Positions 16,147 to 24,100 of a stretch of DNA of 64,000 nucleotides are shown piece by piece. A model generated the notes under the pieces. That model searched no databases and was not told the DNA's origin. It saw only the letters and a program-made list of their open reading frames with translations. A program made the position numbers and the translations under genes. The stretch comes from Protaetiibacter intestinalis (GTDB lineage Bacteria > Actinomycetota > Actinomycetes > Actinomycetales > Microbacteriaceae), in the NCBI RefSeq assembly GCF_003627075.1, contig NZ_CP032630.1:2232001-2296000 (forward strand), in the 5' to 3' direction. Position 1 is the first letter of the stretch. The number at the start of each line of letters is the position of its first letter.

Positions 16147-17646
16147 GTGACCCTCGTCGATGCGCTCCGTTCCGACCTCGAGGCGGCCCGCTACCGCGTC
16201 GACCGGCTCGACGGGCTGTGGGGTGCGGAGGCGGAGGCCGCGCTGCGTCGCGGCAACCGGGTGCCCGCCGCCCGCGCGCTCGCCGCATCCGCGGAGCCGG
16301 TCGCGGTGCTCGCCCGGCTCTTCGTGCTCGGCGAGACGGTCGCCGCGGATGCCGTGGCCGCCGCCCTGCCGGCGCTCGGTCTCGGGGGTGCCGCCGAGCT
16401 GGGGCTCCTCGAGGCGGACGCGGGGCTCGCGCGCCCGCTCGTCGACCTGCGGCCGTACGCCTTCGTCGACCTGCACGGCGCGGGGGAGTGGTGGATCGCC
16501 TCCGACCTCGGCGAGCTCGCGACGGGCGGCACCCTGCGCGTCGACCACGTGCTCGGCGTCGGCGGCGCCTCCACGACGCTCGCCGGCCTGCAGTTCTCGA
16601 CACCCGTCGCCACGGCGCTCGACCTCGGCACCGGCTGCGGCATCCAGGCACTGCACGCGCGCCGCTTCGCCGACCGCGTCGTCGCCACCGACATCTCCGA
16701 ACGCGCCCTGCGCTACGCGCGCCTGAACGCCGAGCTCAACCGCGTCGAGGGCATCGAGTTCCGCCTCGGCGACCTCTACGCACCGCTCGCGGGCGAGCGG
16801 GTCGACCGCATCGTGTCGAACCCGCCGTTCGTCATCACCCCGCGCAGCCCCGAGGTGCCGGCCTACGAGTACCGCGACGGCGGGCTCGAGGGCGACGCGC
16901 TCGTCGCCGCCGTGATCGCGGGAGCCGCCGCGCACCTGGCGCCCGGTGGCACGGCGCAACTGCTCGGCAACTGGGAGTACCGCGCCGGCGTCGATGGCCT
17001 CGAGCGCGCCGCCGACTGGGCCACGGACGCCGGCCTCGACTGCTGGATCGTCGAACGCGAGCAGCTCGATCCGGCGCGCTACGCCGAGACCTGGATCCGC
17101 GACGGCGGCACGCGGCCCGGCACCCCCGAGTTCGAGCGGCTGTGCGCGGCCTGGCTCGACGACTTCGCCCGCCGCGGCGTCACGGGCGTCGGCTTCGGCT
17201 ACCTCGTGCTGCGCCTGGCCGACGGCACACCGCCGTTCCGACGCGCCGAGCGCGTGAGCGCCCCGCTCGACGAGGTCGCCGGGATCGGCGCGCACCTCGC
17301 CGAGTGCCTCGCGGCGCGCGACCTCGTCGCCGCGCTCGACGACGAGACGCTGCTCGGGCTGCGGCTGCGGGTCGCCCCCGACGTCACCGAGGAGCGCAGC
17401 CACTGGCCGGGCGAGGCCGACCCCTCCGTCATCCTGCTGCGTCAGGGCGGGGGGCTGCGCCGCGAGCTGCGCGTCGACCCGGCGCTCGCGGCGGTGGTCG
17501 GGGCGTGCGACGGCGAGCTCCCGCTCGGCGTCATCGTCGACGCCGTCGCCGCGCTGCTCGAGACGGATGCCGCCCCGCTGCGTCTCGGGATCGTCGCCGA
17601 GGTGCGCGAACTGGTCGCCGACGGGGTCCTCCGTCCGCTCGTCTAG
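16147..17646 (+). CDS. Class I SAM-dependent methyltransferase (RlmG/PrmC-like)
   Basis: 499 residues from GTG 16147. An N-terminal helical domain (about 1-150) precedes a class I methyltransferase fold: motif I LDLGTGCGIQAL, the acidic residue in VVATDISERAL, and the catalytic NPPF in RIVSNPPFVITPRSPE. NPP[FY] is the mark of N-methyltransferases acting on nucleic-acid bases or glutamine side chains (RlmG, PrmC, HsdM type). The long C-terminal part (about 370-499) is typical of the actinobacterial group. Target not known. The gene shares its upstream region with the divergent tetR. Confidence 0.82.
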   Translation: MTLVDALRSDLEAARYRVDRLDGLWGAEAEAALRRGNRVPAARALAASAEPVAVLARLFVLGETVAADAVAAALPALGLGGAAELGLLEADAGLARPLVDLRPYAFVDLHGAGEWWIASDLGELATGGTLRVDHVLGVGGASTTLAGLQFSTPVATALDLGTGCGIQALHARRFADRVVATDISERALRYARLNAELNRVEGIEFRLGDLYAPLAGERVDRIVSNPPFVITPRSPEVPAYEYRDGGLEGDALVAAVIAGAAAHLAPGGTAQLLGNWEYRAGVDGLERAADWATDAGLDCWIVEREQLDPARYAETWIRDGGTRPGTPEFERLCAAWLDDFARRGVTGVGFGYLVLRLADGTPPFRRAERVSAPLDEVAGIGAHLAECLAARDLVAALDDETLLGLRLRVAPDVTEERSHWPGEADPSVILLRQGGGLRRELRVDPALAAVVGACDGELPLGVIVDAVAALLETDAAPLRLGIVAEVRELVADGVLRPLV

Positions 17647-17714
17647 CCGACAGCCAGCCGCATCACAGCCGCCGTCCAGGCCGCCCGCTTAGCGTGACGA
17701 CCGGAGGCGCTTTC

Positions 17715-18287
17715 ATGGGATTTCTCGATCGGTTGTTCGGATCGGATGAGCCGCAGGCGCGCACCCGGGAGCCCGTCCCGGCGGCCGACACGGTCGACCG
17801 GCGTGCGATCGAGCGCTACCGCTACCTGCTGCGCACCGCCCCGCCCGAGACGATCGAGCAGGTGCACGCCGAGGCCTTCGCCCGCCTCACCGACAGCCAG
17901 CGCGCCCTCATCTACGAGGAGCTCAGCCGCGGCGCCGGCACGGGTGAGCGTCCGCTGTCGAGCGAGCCGGCGACCCTCGCGCGCGCGGCGACCCGCGCCG
18001 AGCTGCGCTCGCCGGGATCTCTCGAGCGCTCCCTCTCCGGCAGCACCGCGGGCGTGACGCCCGGCGGTCCGTCGTTCGGGTCGATGCTCGCGAGCTCGAT
18101 GCTCGGCACGGTCGCGGGCTACGTGATCGGGTCGGCGCTCGTGAGCGCCTTCCTGCCGTGGGACGCCGCCTACGACCCGGCCGCCTCCGACACGGGGGCC
18201 TCCGACGCGGGTGCCGACGCATCCGCGGATGCCGACTTCGGCTCGGCCGACTTCGGCTCGGCCGACTTCGGCGACTTCGGGTTCTGA
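17715..18287 (+). CDS. Hypothetical protein with low-complexity Ala/Asp/Gly/Phe tail
   Basis: 190 residues; ATG 17715 follows GGAGG at good spacing. The first 100 residues are soluble, with helical segments (RAIERYRYLLRTAPPETIEQVHAEAF, LTDSQRALIYEELSR). A hydrophobic stretch MLASSMLGTVAGYVIGSALVSAFL follows, and then an Ala/Asp-rich tail with three ADFG repeats ending in GDFGF. A similar organisation is known in small actinobacterial proteins of unknown function. The last 118 nt overlap the 3' end of the convergent acyltransferase gene. No function assigned. Confidence 0.7.
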   Translation: MGFLDRLFGSDEPQARTREPVPAADTVDRRAIERYRYLLRTAPPETIEQVHAEAFARLTDSQRALIYEELSRGAGTGERPLSSEPATLARAATRAELRSPGSLERSLSGSTAGVTPGGPSFGSMLASSMLGTVAGYVIGSALVSAFLPWDAAYDPAASDTGASDAGADASADADFGSADFGSADFGDFGF

Positions 18288-19576
18288 CCCGAGCGCAGCA
18301 GCAGCACCGCCACGGCGTAGCCGAGCGCCGCGACCACCGCGAGCACGGCATCCAGCCCCAGCATCGTGATCGCCACGGTCGGCACGATCGTGAGGGCGCC
18401 GGCCACCGCGAGCACACCCGTCGACGCCGGACGGTCCACCGGCAGCGGGTGCTCGAACCGGCCCACCGCGAACGACAGCAGCACGAGCAGCCCGAGCACC
18501 ACGAGGTAGACGAGCAGCCGCGACCACCACCAGGCGGCACTGCCCGGCACGGGGCCGAGCGCGGGCACCAGCAGACCGAGCCCCGCGAGCGCGACGATGA
18601 GCGGCAGGTGCCACAGGTAGATCGTCATGAGCCGCGTGCCGACCACGTACACGACGCCGCGGGCGGCCCGCGTGCGCATGAGCGCCGTGAGGGGCGCCTT
18701 GAGCAGCTGCAGCAGCGCGGCCTGGCCGAGCCCGAGCGCCACGAGCGGCAGGGTCGGCGGGTTGAGGTTGGTGAGCATGTTGTCGGAGTACGGACCCCAC
18801 ACGGTCATCGGCACGAGGCTCGCCCAGCACAGCGCCGCGATCCCCAGCAGCTGCCACCAGGCGCGGCGGGCGAACCAGCCGTCGGCGTACCAGAAGCCCA
18901 GCTGCTGCACGAGCGGCCACACAAACAGCAGGTTGAGGTAGCCGAGGAAGCTCATGCCGGAGTCGTCCTGCGGCACCCACGGCAGCGAGAACTGCAGCAC
19001 GTCCACCGTCACGACGCACGCGAACAGCACGCCGAGCGTCGCGCGCGGGGCCCGCTCGTGCCAGCCGTGCAGCGCGGGCGCGGCGAGCTGGCAGATGAGG
19101 TAGGCGCCGAGGAACCACAGCGGGCTGCCGACGCCCGTCGCGACCGAGTCGACGAGCGCCGGGTCGACGCCCAGCAGCGTCGCGCCGGTGAGCGCGATCG
19201 CCAGGAACAGCAGCGCCGGCAGGGCCGGGCGGGCGAGACGCTGCATGCGTCCGTGCACGAAGGAGCGCGCCGCGAGCCCGGCATCCGGGATGCGGCGGCG
19301 CGTGCTGCGCAGCGAGGTCGCGGTGGCGAAGCCGCCCACCACGAAGAACAGCGGCATGATCTGCCCCGCCCAGGTGGCCGCCCAGAACCACGGCTGCTGC
19401 TCGAGGGGACGGCTCACCGAGATGCCGCCCGAGGCATCCGGGCCCACCCCCACGAACATGAGGTGGATCGCCACGACCATGAGCACGCAGAACACACGCG
19501 CCAGGTCGAGCGTCAGGTCGCGCCGGTCGAGGGCGCTGCCGCCGACCGGAGTGGGGTACGCCGTCGTCACGAGCAC
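18170..19576 (-). CDS. Acyltransferase-3 family membrane protein
   Basis: 468 residues from GTG 19576 (GTG 19570 also possible), about 10-11 membrane helices. The acyltransferase-3 marks are visible: DLARVFCVLMVVAIHLMF near the N-terminus, MPLFFVVGGFATATSLRS, and YLWHLPLIVALAGLG in a late helix. Such enzymes transfer acyl groups from the cytoplasmic side onto wall polysaccharide or other envelope sugars; the substrate is not evident. The tail after the last helix is low-complexity (AEPKSAEPKSAS...) and is encoded by the strand opposite the previous gene's ADFG repeats, so both genes share this 118-nt repeat region. Confidence 0.83.
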   Translation of the reverse strand: MLVTTAYPTPVGGSALDRRDLTLDLARVFCVLMVVAIHLMFVGVGPDASGGISVSRPLEQQPWFWAATWAGQIMPLFFVVGGFATATSLRSTRRRIPDAGLAARSFVHGRMQRLARPALPALLFLAIALTGATLLGVDPALVDSVATGVGSPLWFLGAYLICQLAAPALHGWHERAPRATLGVLFACVVTVDVLQFSLPWVPQDDSGMSFLGYLNLLFVWPLVQQLGFWYADGWFARRAWWQLLGIAALCWASLVPMTVWGPYSDNMLTNLNPPTLPLVALGLGQAALLQLLKAPLTALMRTRAARGVVYVVGTRLMTIYLWHLPLIVALAGLGLLVPALGPVPGSAAWWWSRLLVYLVVLGLLVLLSFAVGRFEHPLPVDRPASTGVLAVAGALTIVPTVAITMLGLDAVLAVVAALGYAVAVLLLRSGQNPKSPKSAEPKSAEPKSASADASAPASEAPVSEAAGS

Positions 19577-19648
19577 ACTGTAGCGGCGGGGCGCGCGGAT
19601 GCGGGCACGCCACGTCCCCGGGACGCCGCGCGGCGCCCGGGTGGTGGC

Positions 19649-19870
19649 TCAGTCGCCCGCGAGGATGCGGATGGCTGCGTCGAGGTCGTGCGACTGCCCG
19701 ACCTCGACCGAGGTGTTGAAGATGTCACCGCGGAGGGTCACGTACACGGAACCCGTCTCGAGGATGTAGCCGAGCACGTGCTTCCCCGCACGGACCCGGT
19801 GGACATCGTCGAGGACCCGTTCGACCTCGAGCACGGCGATCGTCGTCGGCGATTCGATCGTGTGGTGCAT
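19649..19870 (-). CDS. Small hypothetical protein (73 aa)
   Basis: 73 residues, starting MHHTIESPTTIAVLEVERVL; ATG 19870 has GAAGGGA about 9 nt upstream. No membrane helix and no recognised domain; alternating beta-like pattern (YILETGSVYVTLRGDIF) and a short helix at the end. It lies alone before a 322-nt gap. The good ribosome binding site and codon bias support expression. Confidence 0.6.
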   Translation of the reverse strand: MHHTIESPTTIAVLEVERVLDDVHRVRAGKHVLGYILETGSVYVTLRGDIFNTSVEVGQSHDLDAAIRILAGD

Positions 19871-20192
19871 GGCGGAGCGTCCCTTCTCGATCTCTCCCTC
19901 GTTCGGGGGACGTTTCCATTAGACGACCGCTCGCCTGCGTGTGACAAGGGAATACCTCGGGAGTTGTCCGAGTGTTACCGAAAAGCTCGCCATGGTGACG
20001 TTCCCACGGCTTGCCGAGGCGGATGCCAGGGTTCTGCCAGGAAGCTGAGGCACCGTGGATAGCGGCCCGGGAGGCTTCGGTGTGATCATTCCGCCGTCCA
20101 TCCGCCCTCCCGATCGACGGCCCGACCGATCCGACGGCGCGCAGCTGCGCTGAACCGCTCCGCGGTTCGAGAAACCCGAAAGACCCGACCTC
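19871..20192. other. Intergenic region before the M23 peptidase gene
   Basis: 322 nt without a convincing gene. It holds the divergent promoter space for the 73-residue gene and the M23 gene, and a small hairpin GAACCG-CTCCG-CGGTTC at 20152-20168 just before the peptidase start. I looked for a c-di-AMP (ydaO-type) leader, common before actinobacterial wall hydrolases, and did not find its conserved blocks. Confidence 0.5.
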
Positions 20193-20897
20193 GTGCCCCA
20201 CCCGTCTTCACCCGTTCACGCGTCCGCGCACCTCCACGCACCGCTCCGCGGCTTCCTCGCCGTCAGCCGTCGCACCCTCGCGATCGGCACCCTGGCGCTC
20301 ATCATGGCCCTCGTCGTCGTGCACGACCTGCCGGCGAGCGCCACGACCGTCGCCGCGCCCGAGGTGGAGCTCGAGGGGCAGGAGCTGAACATCACCATGG
20401 CATCCGTCACCTCGAAGCTGAGCGCCCCCGTCACCGAGGAGCGCGACGGCTACGACGTCATCACCTACTCGATGGTGCAGTGGCCGGTCGACCCGTCGAG
20501 CACCGTCACGGCCGGCTTCGGGCACCGCTCGGCGCCGTGCGTGGGCTGCTCCACCAACCACTCCGGCGTCGACTGGACCCCCGGCTACGGCACGCCCGTG
20601 CACGCGATCGCCGACGGCGTCGTCGTCGCGCGCTCGATGTCCGACTGGGGCAGCTACGTCGTCATGCAGCACGACATCGACGGCCAGACCGTCTACAGCG
20701 GCTACGCCCACCTCGTGAGCGGCTCGAACGTGCCGGTCGGCACGGTCGTCTCGCGCGGCGACGTCATCGGGCTGATCGGCAACACGGGCCCCACCTCGGG
20801 AACCCACCTGCACTTCTCGATCATCGTCGACGAGAACACCTTCGTCGACCCGCTCGCCTGGCTGCGCACGCACGTCACCGAGGCCTGGGCGGGCTGA
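20193..20897 (+). CDS. Secreted M23-family peptidoglycan endopeptidase
   Basis: 234 residues from GTG 20193, with a long signal region (hydrophobic core about 27-46, TLALIMALVVVHDL, then ASA). The peptidase domain begins near residue 95: TAGFGHRSAPC, zinc ligands in NHSGVDW (H-x3-D), and the GTHLHFSI motif (H-x-H) near 207. The fold and ligands are complete, so it is probably an active zinc endopeptidase that cuts peptidoglycan cross-links outside the membrane. Two Cys (CVGC) just before the first zinc ligand may form a disulfide or bind metal. The ribosome binding site is weak. Confidence 0.87.
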   Translation: MPHPSSPVHASAHLHAPLRGFLAVSRRTLAIGTLALIMALVVVHDLPASATTVAAPEVELEGQELNITMASVTSKLSAPVTEERDGYDVITYSMVQWPVDPSSTVTAGFGHRSAPCVGCSTNHSGVDWTPGYGTPVHAIADGVVVARSMSDWGSYVVMQHDIDGQTVYSGYAHLVSGSNVPVGTVVSRGDVIGLIGNTGPTSGTHLHFSIIVDENTFVDPLAWLRTHVTEAWAG

Positions 20898-20928
20898 CAG
20901 CGCGGGCCGCCCCGGATACGGTGGCAGG

Positions 20929-21423
20929 GTGCCCGAGACCGTCATCCGCCCCGTCGCGGTCGGCGACCTCGCCGCGCTCGTCGCGATCAACGACGCGGCG
21001 ACGCCGGCCGTGCCCGTGACGCCGCCGGACGAGTTCGCCTCCCTCGTCGCCGACAGCACGCTCGCGCTCGTGGCCGAGCGGGATGCCGTGCCGGTGGGCT
21101 TCGTGCTCGCGATGGTCCCGGGGCTCGACTACGCGAGCGAGAACTACCGCTTCTTCTCGGCGCGCTCCGACGACTTCCTCTACATCGACCGCATCGTGCT
21201 CGCTCCCGCGGCGCGCGGCGCGGGGCTCGGGCGCGAACTCTACGGGCGGGTGTTCGACGCGGCCCGGGCGCGCGGCGCCTCCGAGGTCACCTGCGAGGTG
21301 AACGTCGAGCCGCCGAACCCCGAATCGCTCGCCTTCCACGCGGCGATGGGCTTCGCCGAGGTGGGGCGTCAGGCGACGAAGGGCGGCGCGATCGTCGTGG
21401 CGCTGCTCGCGGCGCCCGTCTGA
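20929..21423 (+). CDS. GNAT-family N-acetyltransferase
   Basis: 164 residues from GTG 20929. GNAT motif A is seen as YIDRIVLAPAARGAGLGRELYGRVF (R/Q-x2-G-x-G/A for acetyl-CoA), then SEVTCEVNVEPPNPESLAFHAAMGFAEVGRQ as motif B with the typical Asn and Phe residues. The substrate is open; the group includes RimI-like and small-molecule acetylases. It follows the M23 gene by 31 nt and is convergent with the metalloprotease gene. Confidence 0.85.
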   Translation: MPETVIRPVAVGDLAALVAINDAATPAVPVTPPDEFASLVADSTLALVAERDAVPVGFVLAMVPGLDYASENYRFFSARSDDFLYIDRIVLAPAARGAGLGRELYGRVFDAARARGASEVTCEVNVEPPNPESLAFHAAMGFAEVGRQATKGGAIVVALLAAPV

Positions 21424-21447
21424 GCCGTCCGCGCGCGAGCCGCGGGC

Positions 21448-22809
21448 TCAGTCCTCGTGCGGGCGCTCGCCCGTCGTGTCGTCGAGCAGCTCCTGCAGGG
21501 CGCGGTCGACGTCGTCCTCCGCGGGCTCGTCTCCCGTGAGCCGCGCGATGAGCAGCGTCGGGTCGTCGATGTCGCGGTCGGTCGGCACGATGTCGGGGTG
21601 CGCCCACAGGGCGTCCCTCGCCTCGGCGCCCACGGCATCCGTCACCGCCTGCCACATGGCCGCCGCCTCGCGCAGGCGCCGCGGGCGCAGCTCGAGGCCC
21701 ACGAGGCTCGCGAACGCCGACTCTGCGGGGCCCCCCGCGGCGCGCCGACGACGCACCGACTCGGCGATCGCCGCCGACTTCGGCAGCCGCGTGGTCGCCT
21801 GGGCGGTCACGACATCCACCCAGCCCTCCACGAGGGCGAGCATGGTCTCCAGACGCGACAGCGCCGCGAGCTGCTCCTCCGTCTTCGGCGGGATGAGCTT
21901 GCCGCTCGTCATCGCCTCACGCAGCGCCTCGGGGTTCTGCGGGTCGAAGTCGGCGGCGAGCTCCTCGAGGGGGCCCGTGTCGATGCGCACCCCGCGCGCG
22001 TAGTCGGTGACCTGCGTGAGCAGGTGCAGCCGCAGCCACTTCGCGTGCCGGAACAGCCGTGCGTGGGCGAGCTCGCGCACCGCGAGGTACAGGCGCACCT
22101 CGTCGATCGGGATCTCGAGGCCCTTCGCGAAGCCGTCGACGTTCTGCGGCACGAGCGCCGCCTGGCGCGTCTCGCCGTCGAGCAGCGGGATGCCGACGTC
22201 GCCGCCCGACACCACCTCCTGGGCGAGCTGGCCGACCACCTGGCCGAGCTGCATCGCGAACAGGGTGCCGCCGACGTTGCGCATCAGCCGGCCGGCGTCG
22301 CCCAGCACCGACTGCAACTCCTCGGGGGCCTGCTCCTCGAGCACCTCGGTGAGCGCCGTCGCGATCGAGGTGGCCACCGGCTCGGCGAGCTGGGTCCAGA
22401 CCGGCATCGTCGCCTCCGCCCAGCCGGCGCGCGTCAGCAGGGTCGGCTCGGTCGTGAGCGCGGCGATGTCGGTGGCCTCGTCGAGCCACAGGGCCGCCAC
22501 ATGCAGCGCCTGCTCGAGGGCGGAGACCTCGGCGGGGGTCGCCGCGACGGCGGAACGGGCCGCGAGGGCGGTGGCCTGCTCGCGGGCGAGACCCCAGTTG
22601 ATGCCGTCGCCCGAGTTCTGCAGCGCCTGCTGCAGCTGGCCGATGAGGCGCTGCACGAGCTCCGGATCGGCGGGCAGTCCGGCGGCGCTCGCGAGCTGGG
22701 CGGGGTCGAGGTCCGAGTTGCCGGAGAGGAAGTCGCGCAGCATGTCGCGGAACTCCTCGCCCGGGTCGCCGTCTCCGTCTCGCATCGGGTCGCGCGGGTC
22801 GTCTGCCAT
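21448..22809 (-). CDS. Zinc-dependent metalloprotease-like protein (DUF2342 family)
   Basis: 453 residues from ATG 22809. The N-terminus is acidic and low-complexity. The central helix VRELAHARLFRHAKWL corresponds to the conserved E-x2-H-x-R-L-F region of the actinobacterial DUF2342 family. Other matching blocks are MRNVGGTLFAMQLGQVVGQLAQEV and a C-terminal RRLREAAAMWQAV. These proteins are annotated as putative zinc metalloproteases or coenzyme F420 biosynthesis-associated proteins, and proof of activity is limited. Divergent to the PDZ-protease gene, as is common in Micrococcales, which suggests linked roles in protein quality control. Confidence 0.8.
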   Translation of the reverse strand: MADDPRDPMRDGDGDPGEEFRDMLRDFLSGNSDLDPAQLASAAGLPADPELVQRLIGQLQQALQNSGDGINWGLAREQATALAARSAVAATPAEVSALEQALHVAALWLDEATDIAALTTEPTLLTRAGWAEATMPVWTQLAEPVATSIATALTEVLEEQAPEELQSVLGDAGRLMRNVGGTLFAMQLGQVVGQLAQEVVSGGDVGIPLLDGETRQAALVPQNVDGFAKGLEIPIDEVRLYLAVRELAHARLFRHAKWLRLHLLTQVTDYARGVRIDTGPLEELAADFDPQNPEALREAMTSGKLIPPKTEEQLAALSRLETMLALVEGWVDVVTAQATTRLPKSAAIAESVRRRRAAGGPAESAFASLVGLELRPRRLREAAAMWQAVTDAVGAEARDALWAHPDIVPTDRDIDDPTLLIARLTGDEPAEDDVDRALQELLDDTTGERPHED

Positions 22810-22906
22810 GTGGTCAACGCTAGACCCCGCTCCCAGGGAAGCACCGGGGGTTGGCCCTAGGCTGGGCCCGTCTCGGCTGCGCCCGCAGCGAACACGGAGG
22901 ACCCTC

Positions 22907-24010
22907 GTGACGCTGTTCCCGGCCGCCCCGCCGCAGGAGCGCAGCACCCGTGGCCAGCTGGTCGGGCAGGTGCTCATCCTCGCCGCCGTGCTCGCGACGC
23001 TGCTGCTCGCGATCTCGCCGAGCCCCTACGTCGTCGAACGACCCGGCCCCGTCTACGACACCCTCGGCACGACCGACGTCGACGGAGACGAGGTGCCCGT
23101 CATCGACATCTCGGGCGCCGAGACCTACCCGACCGACGGGCGGCTCGACCTGCTCACCGTCTACCTCGACGGCTCGCCCGACCATCCGCTCGACTGGTTC
23201 GACGTCATCGCCGCCTGGTTCGACCCGCGCAAGGCGGTGCTGCCCGTCGAGTCGGTGTTCCCCGCCGGGCAGACGCAGGAGGAGTCGGACGCGCAGAGCG
23301 CCCTCGACATGCAGCAGTCCCAGCAGACGGCGACGGCCGCCGCGCTCACCGAGCTCGGCATCGACTTCGACTCGGTCGTCACCGTCGGAGCGGTCTCCGA
23401 GGGGGCGCCGGCCGACGGCGTGCTCGAGGAGGGCGACGAGCTGCTGACCGTCGGCGGCACGGCCGTCTCGACGGATGCCGGACTCCGCGCCGCCGTGCAG
23501 GCGGGCGGGGTCGGCGAGCCGCTCGAGCTCGGCATCCGGCGCGACGGGGTGGAGCAGGCCGTCACCCTGGTGCCGGTCGAGCGCTCCGCCGGCGACCCGA
23601 CCCCGATCATCGGGGTGGTGCCCGCCATCGAGTACGACTTCCCGTTCGACGTCGACATCCGCCTGCAGGACGTCGGAGGGCCGAGCGCCGGCATGATGTT
23701 CGCGCTCGCCATCGCCGACAAGCTCACCCCCGGCGCGATCACCGGCGGCGAGCATGTGGCCGGCACCGGCACGATCGCCGCCGACGGCGCGGTGGGCGCG
23801 ATCGGCGGCATCCGGCAGAAGATGATCGGCGCCCGGGATGCCGGAGCCGACTGGTTCCTCGCCCCCGAGGCGAACTGCGACGCCGTCGTCGGGCACATCC
23901 CCGACGGGCTCACCGTGTTCGCCGTGTCGACGCTCGCCGAGGCCACCGACGTCGTCACGGCGATCGGCGACGGCGCCTCGACCGCCGGGTTCGCGGGCTG
24001 CTCGCCCTGA
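22907..24010 (+). CDS. PDZ-domain, Lon-like (S16) membrane protease
   Basis: 367 residues; CGGAGG is 7 nt before GTG 22907. One N-terminal membrane helix (about 18-40), a YlbL-like extracytoplasmic domain, a PDZ domain (about 160-235, SEGAPADGVLEEGDELLTVGG), then a Lon-type catalytic domain. The nucleophile is Ser in VGGPSAGMMFAL and the dyad Lys is in GGIRQKMIGARDAG. This is the YlbL/PDZ-S16 group of actinobacteria and Firmicutes, thought to degrade membrane or secreted proteins. The next gene (UPF0182) follows in the usual actinobacterial order. Confidence 0.88.
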   Translation: MTLFPAAPPQERSTRGQLVGQVLILAAVLATLLLAISPSPYVVERPGPVYDTLGTTDVDGDEVPVIDISGAETYPTDGRLDLLTVYLDGSPDHPLDWFDVIAAWFDPRKAVLPVESVFPAGQTQEESDAQSALDMQQSQQTATAAALTELGIDFDSVVTVGAVSEGAPADGVLEEGDELLTVGGTAVSTDAGLRAAVQAGGVGEPLELGIRRDGVEQAVTLVPVERSAGDPTPIIGVVPAIEYDFPFDVDIRLQDVGGPSAGMMFALAIADKLTPGAITGGEHVAGTGTIAADGAVGAIGGIRQKMIGARDAGADWFLAPEANCDAVVGHIPDGLTVFAVSTLAEATDVVTAIGDGASTAGFAGCSP

Positions 24011-24100
24011 GCTCCCAGAGCCTGCCCAGGAGCGCGCCCCTAGGATCGTGGTGAGCCGCGGGGACCGCATCCACCCCGCTGACCCGCAGGAGTGTTACCC

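Noticed and set aside
19871..20192. c-di-AMP (ydaO) riboswitch before the M23 gene
   Set aside because: Context fits, but the conserved blocks of the motif were not found by eye. A covariance-model search would settle it.
22007..22906. Upstream extension of the PDZ-protease frame
   Set aside because: Antisense to the metalloprotease gene; the signal anchor and ribosome binding site fix the start at 22907.
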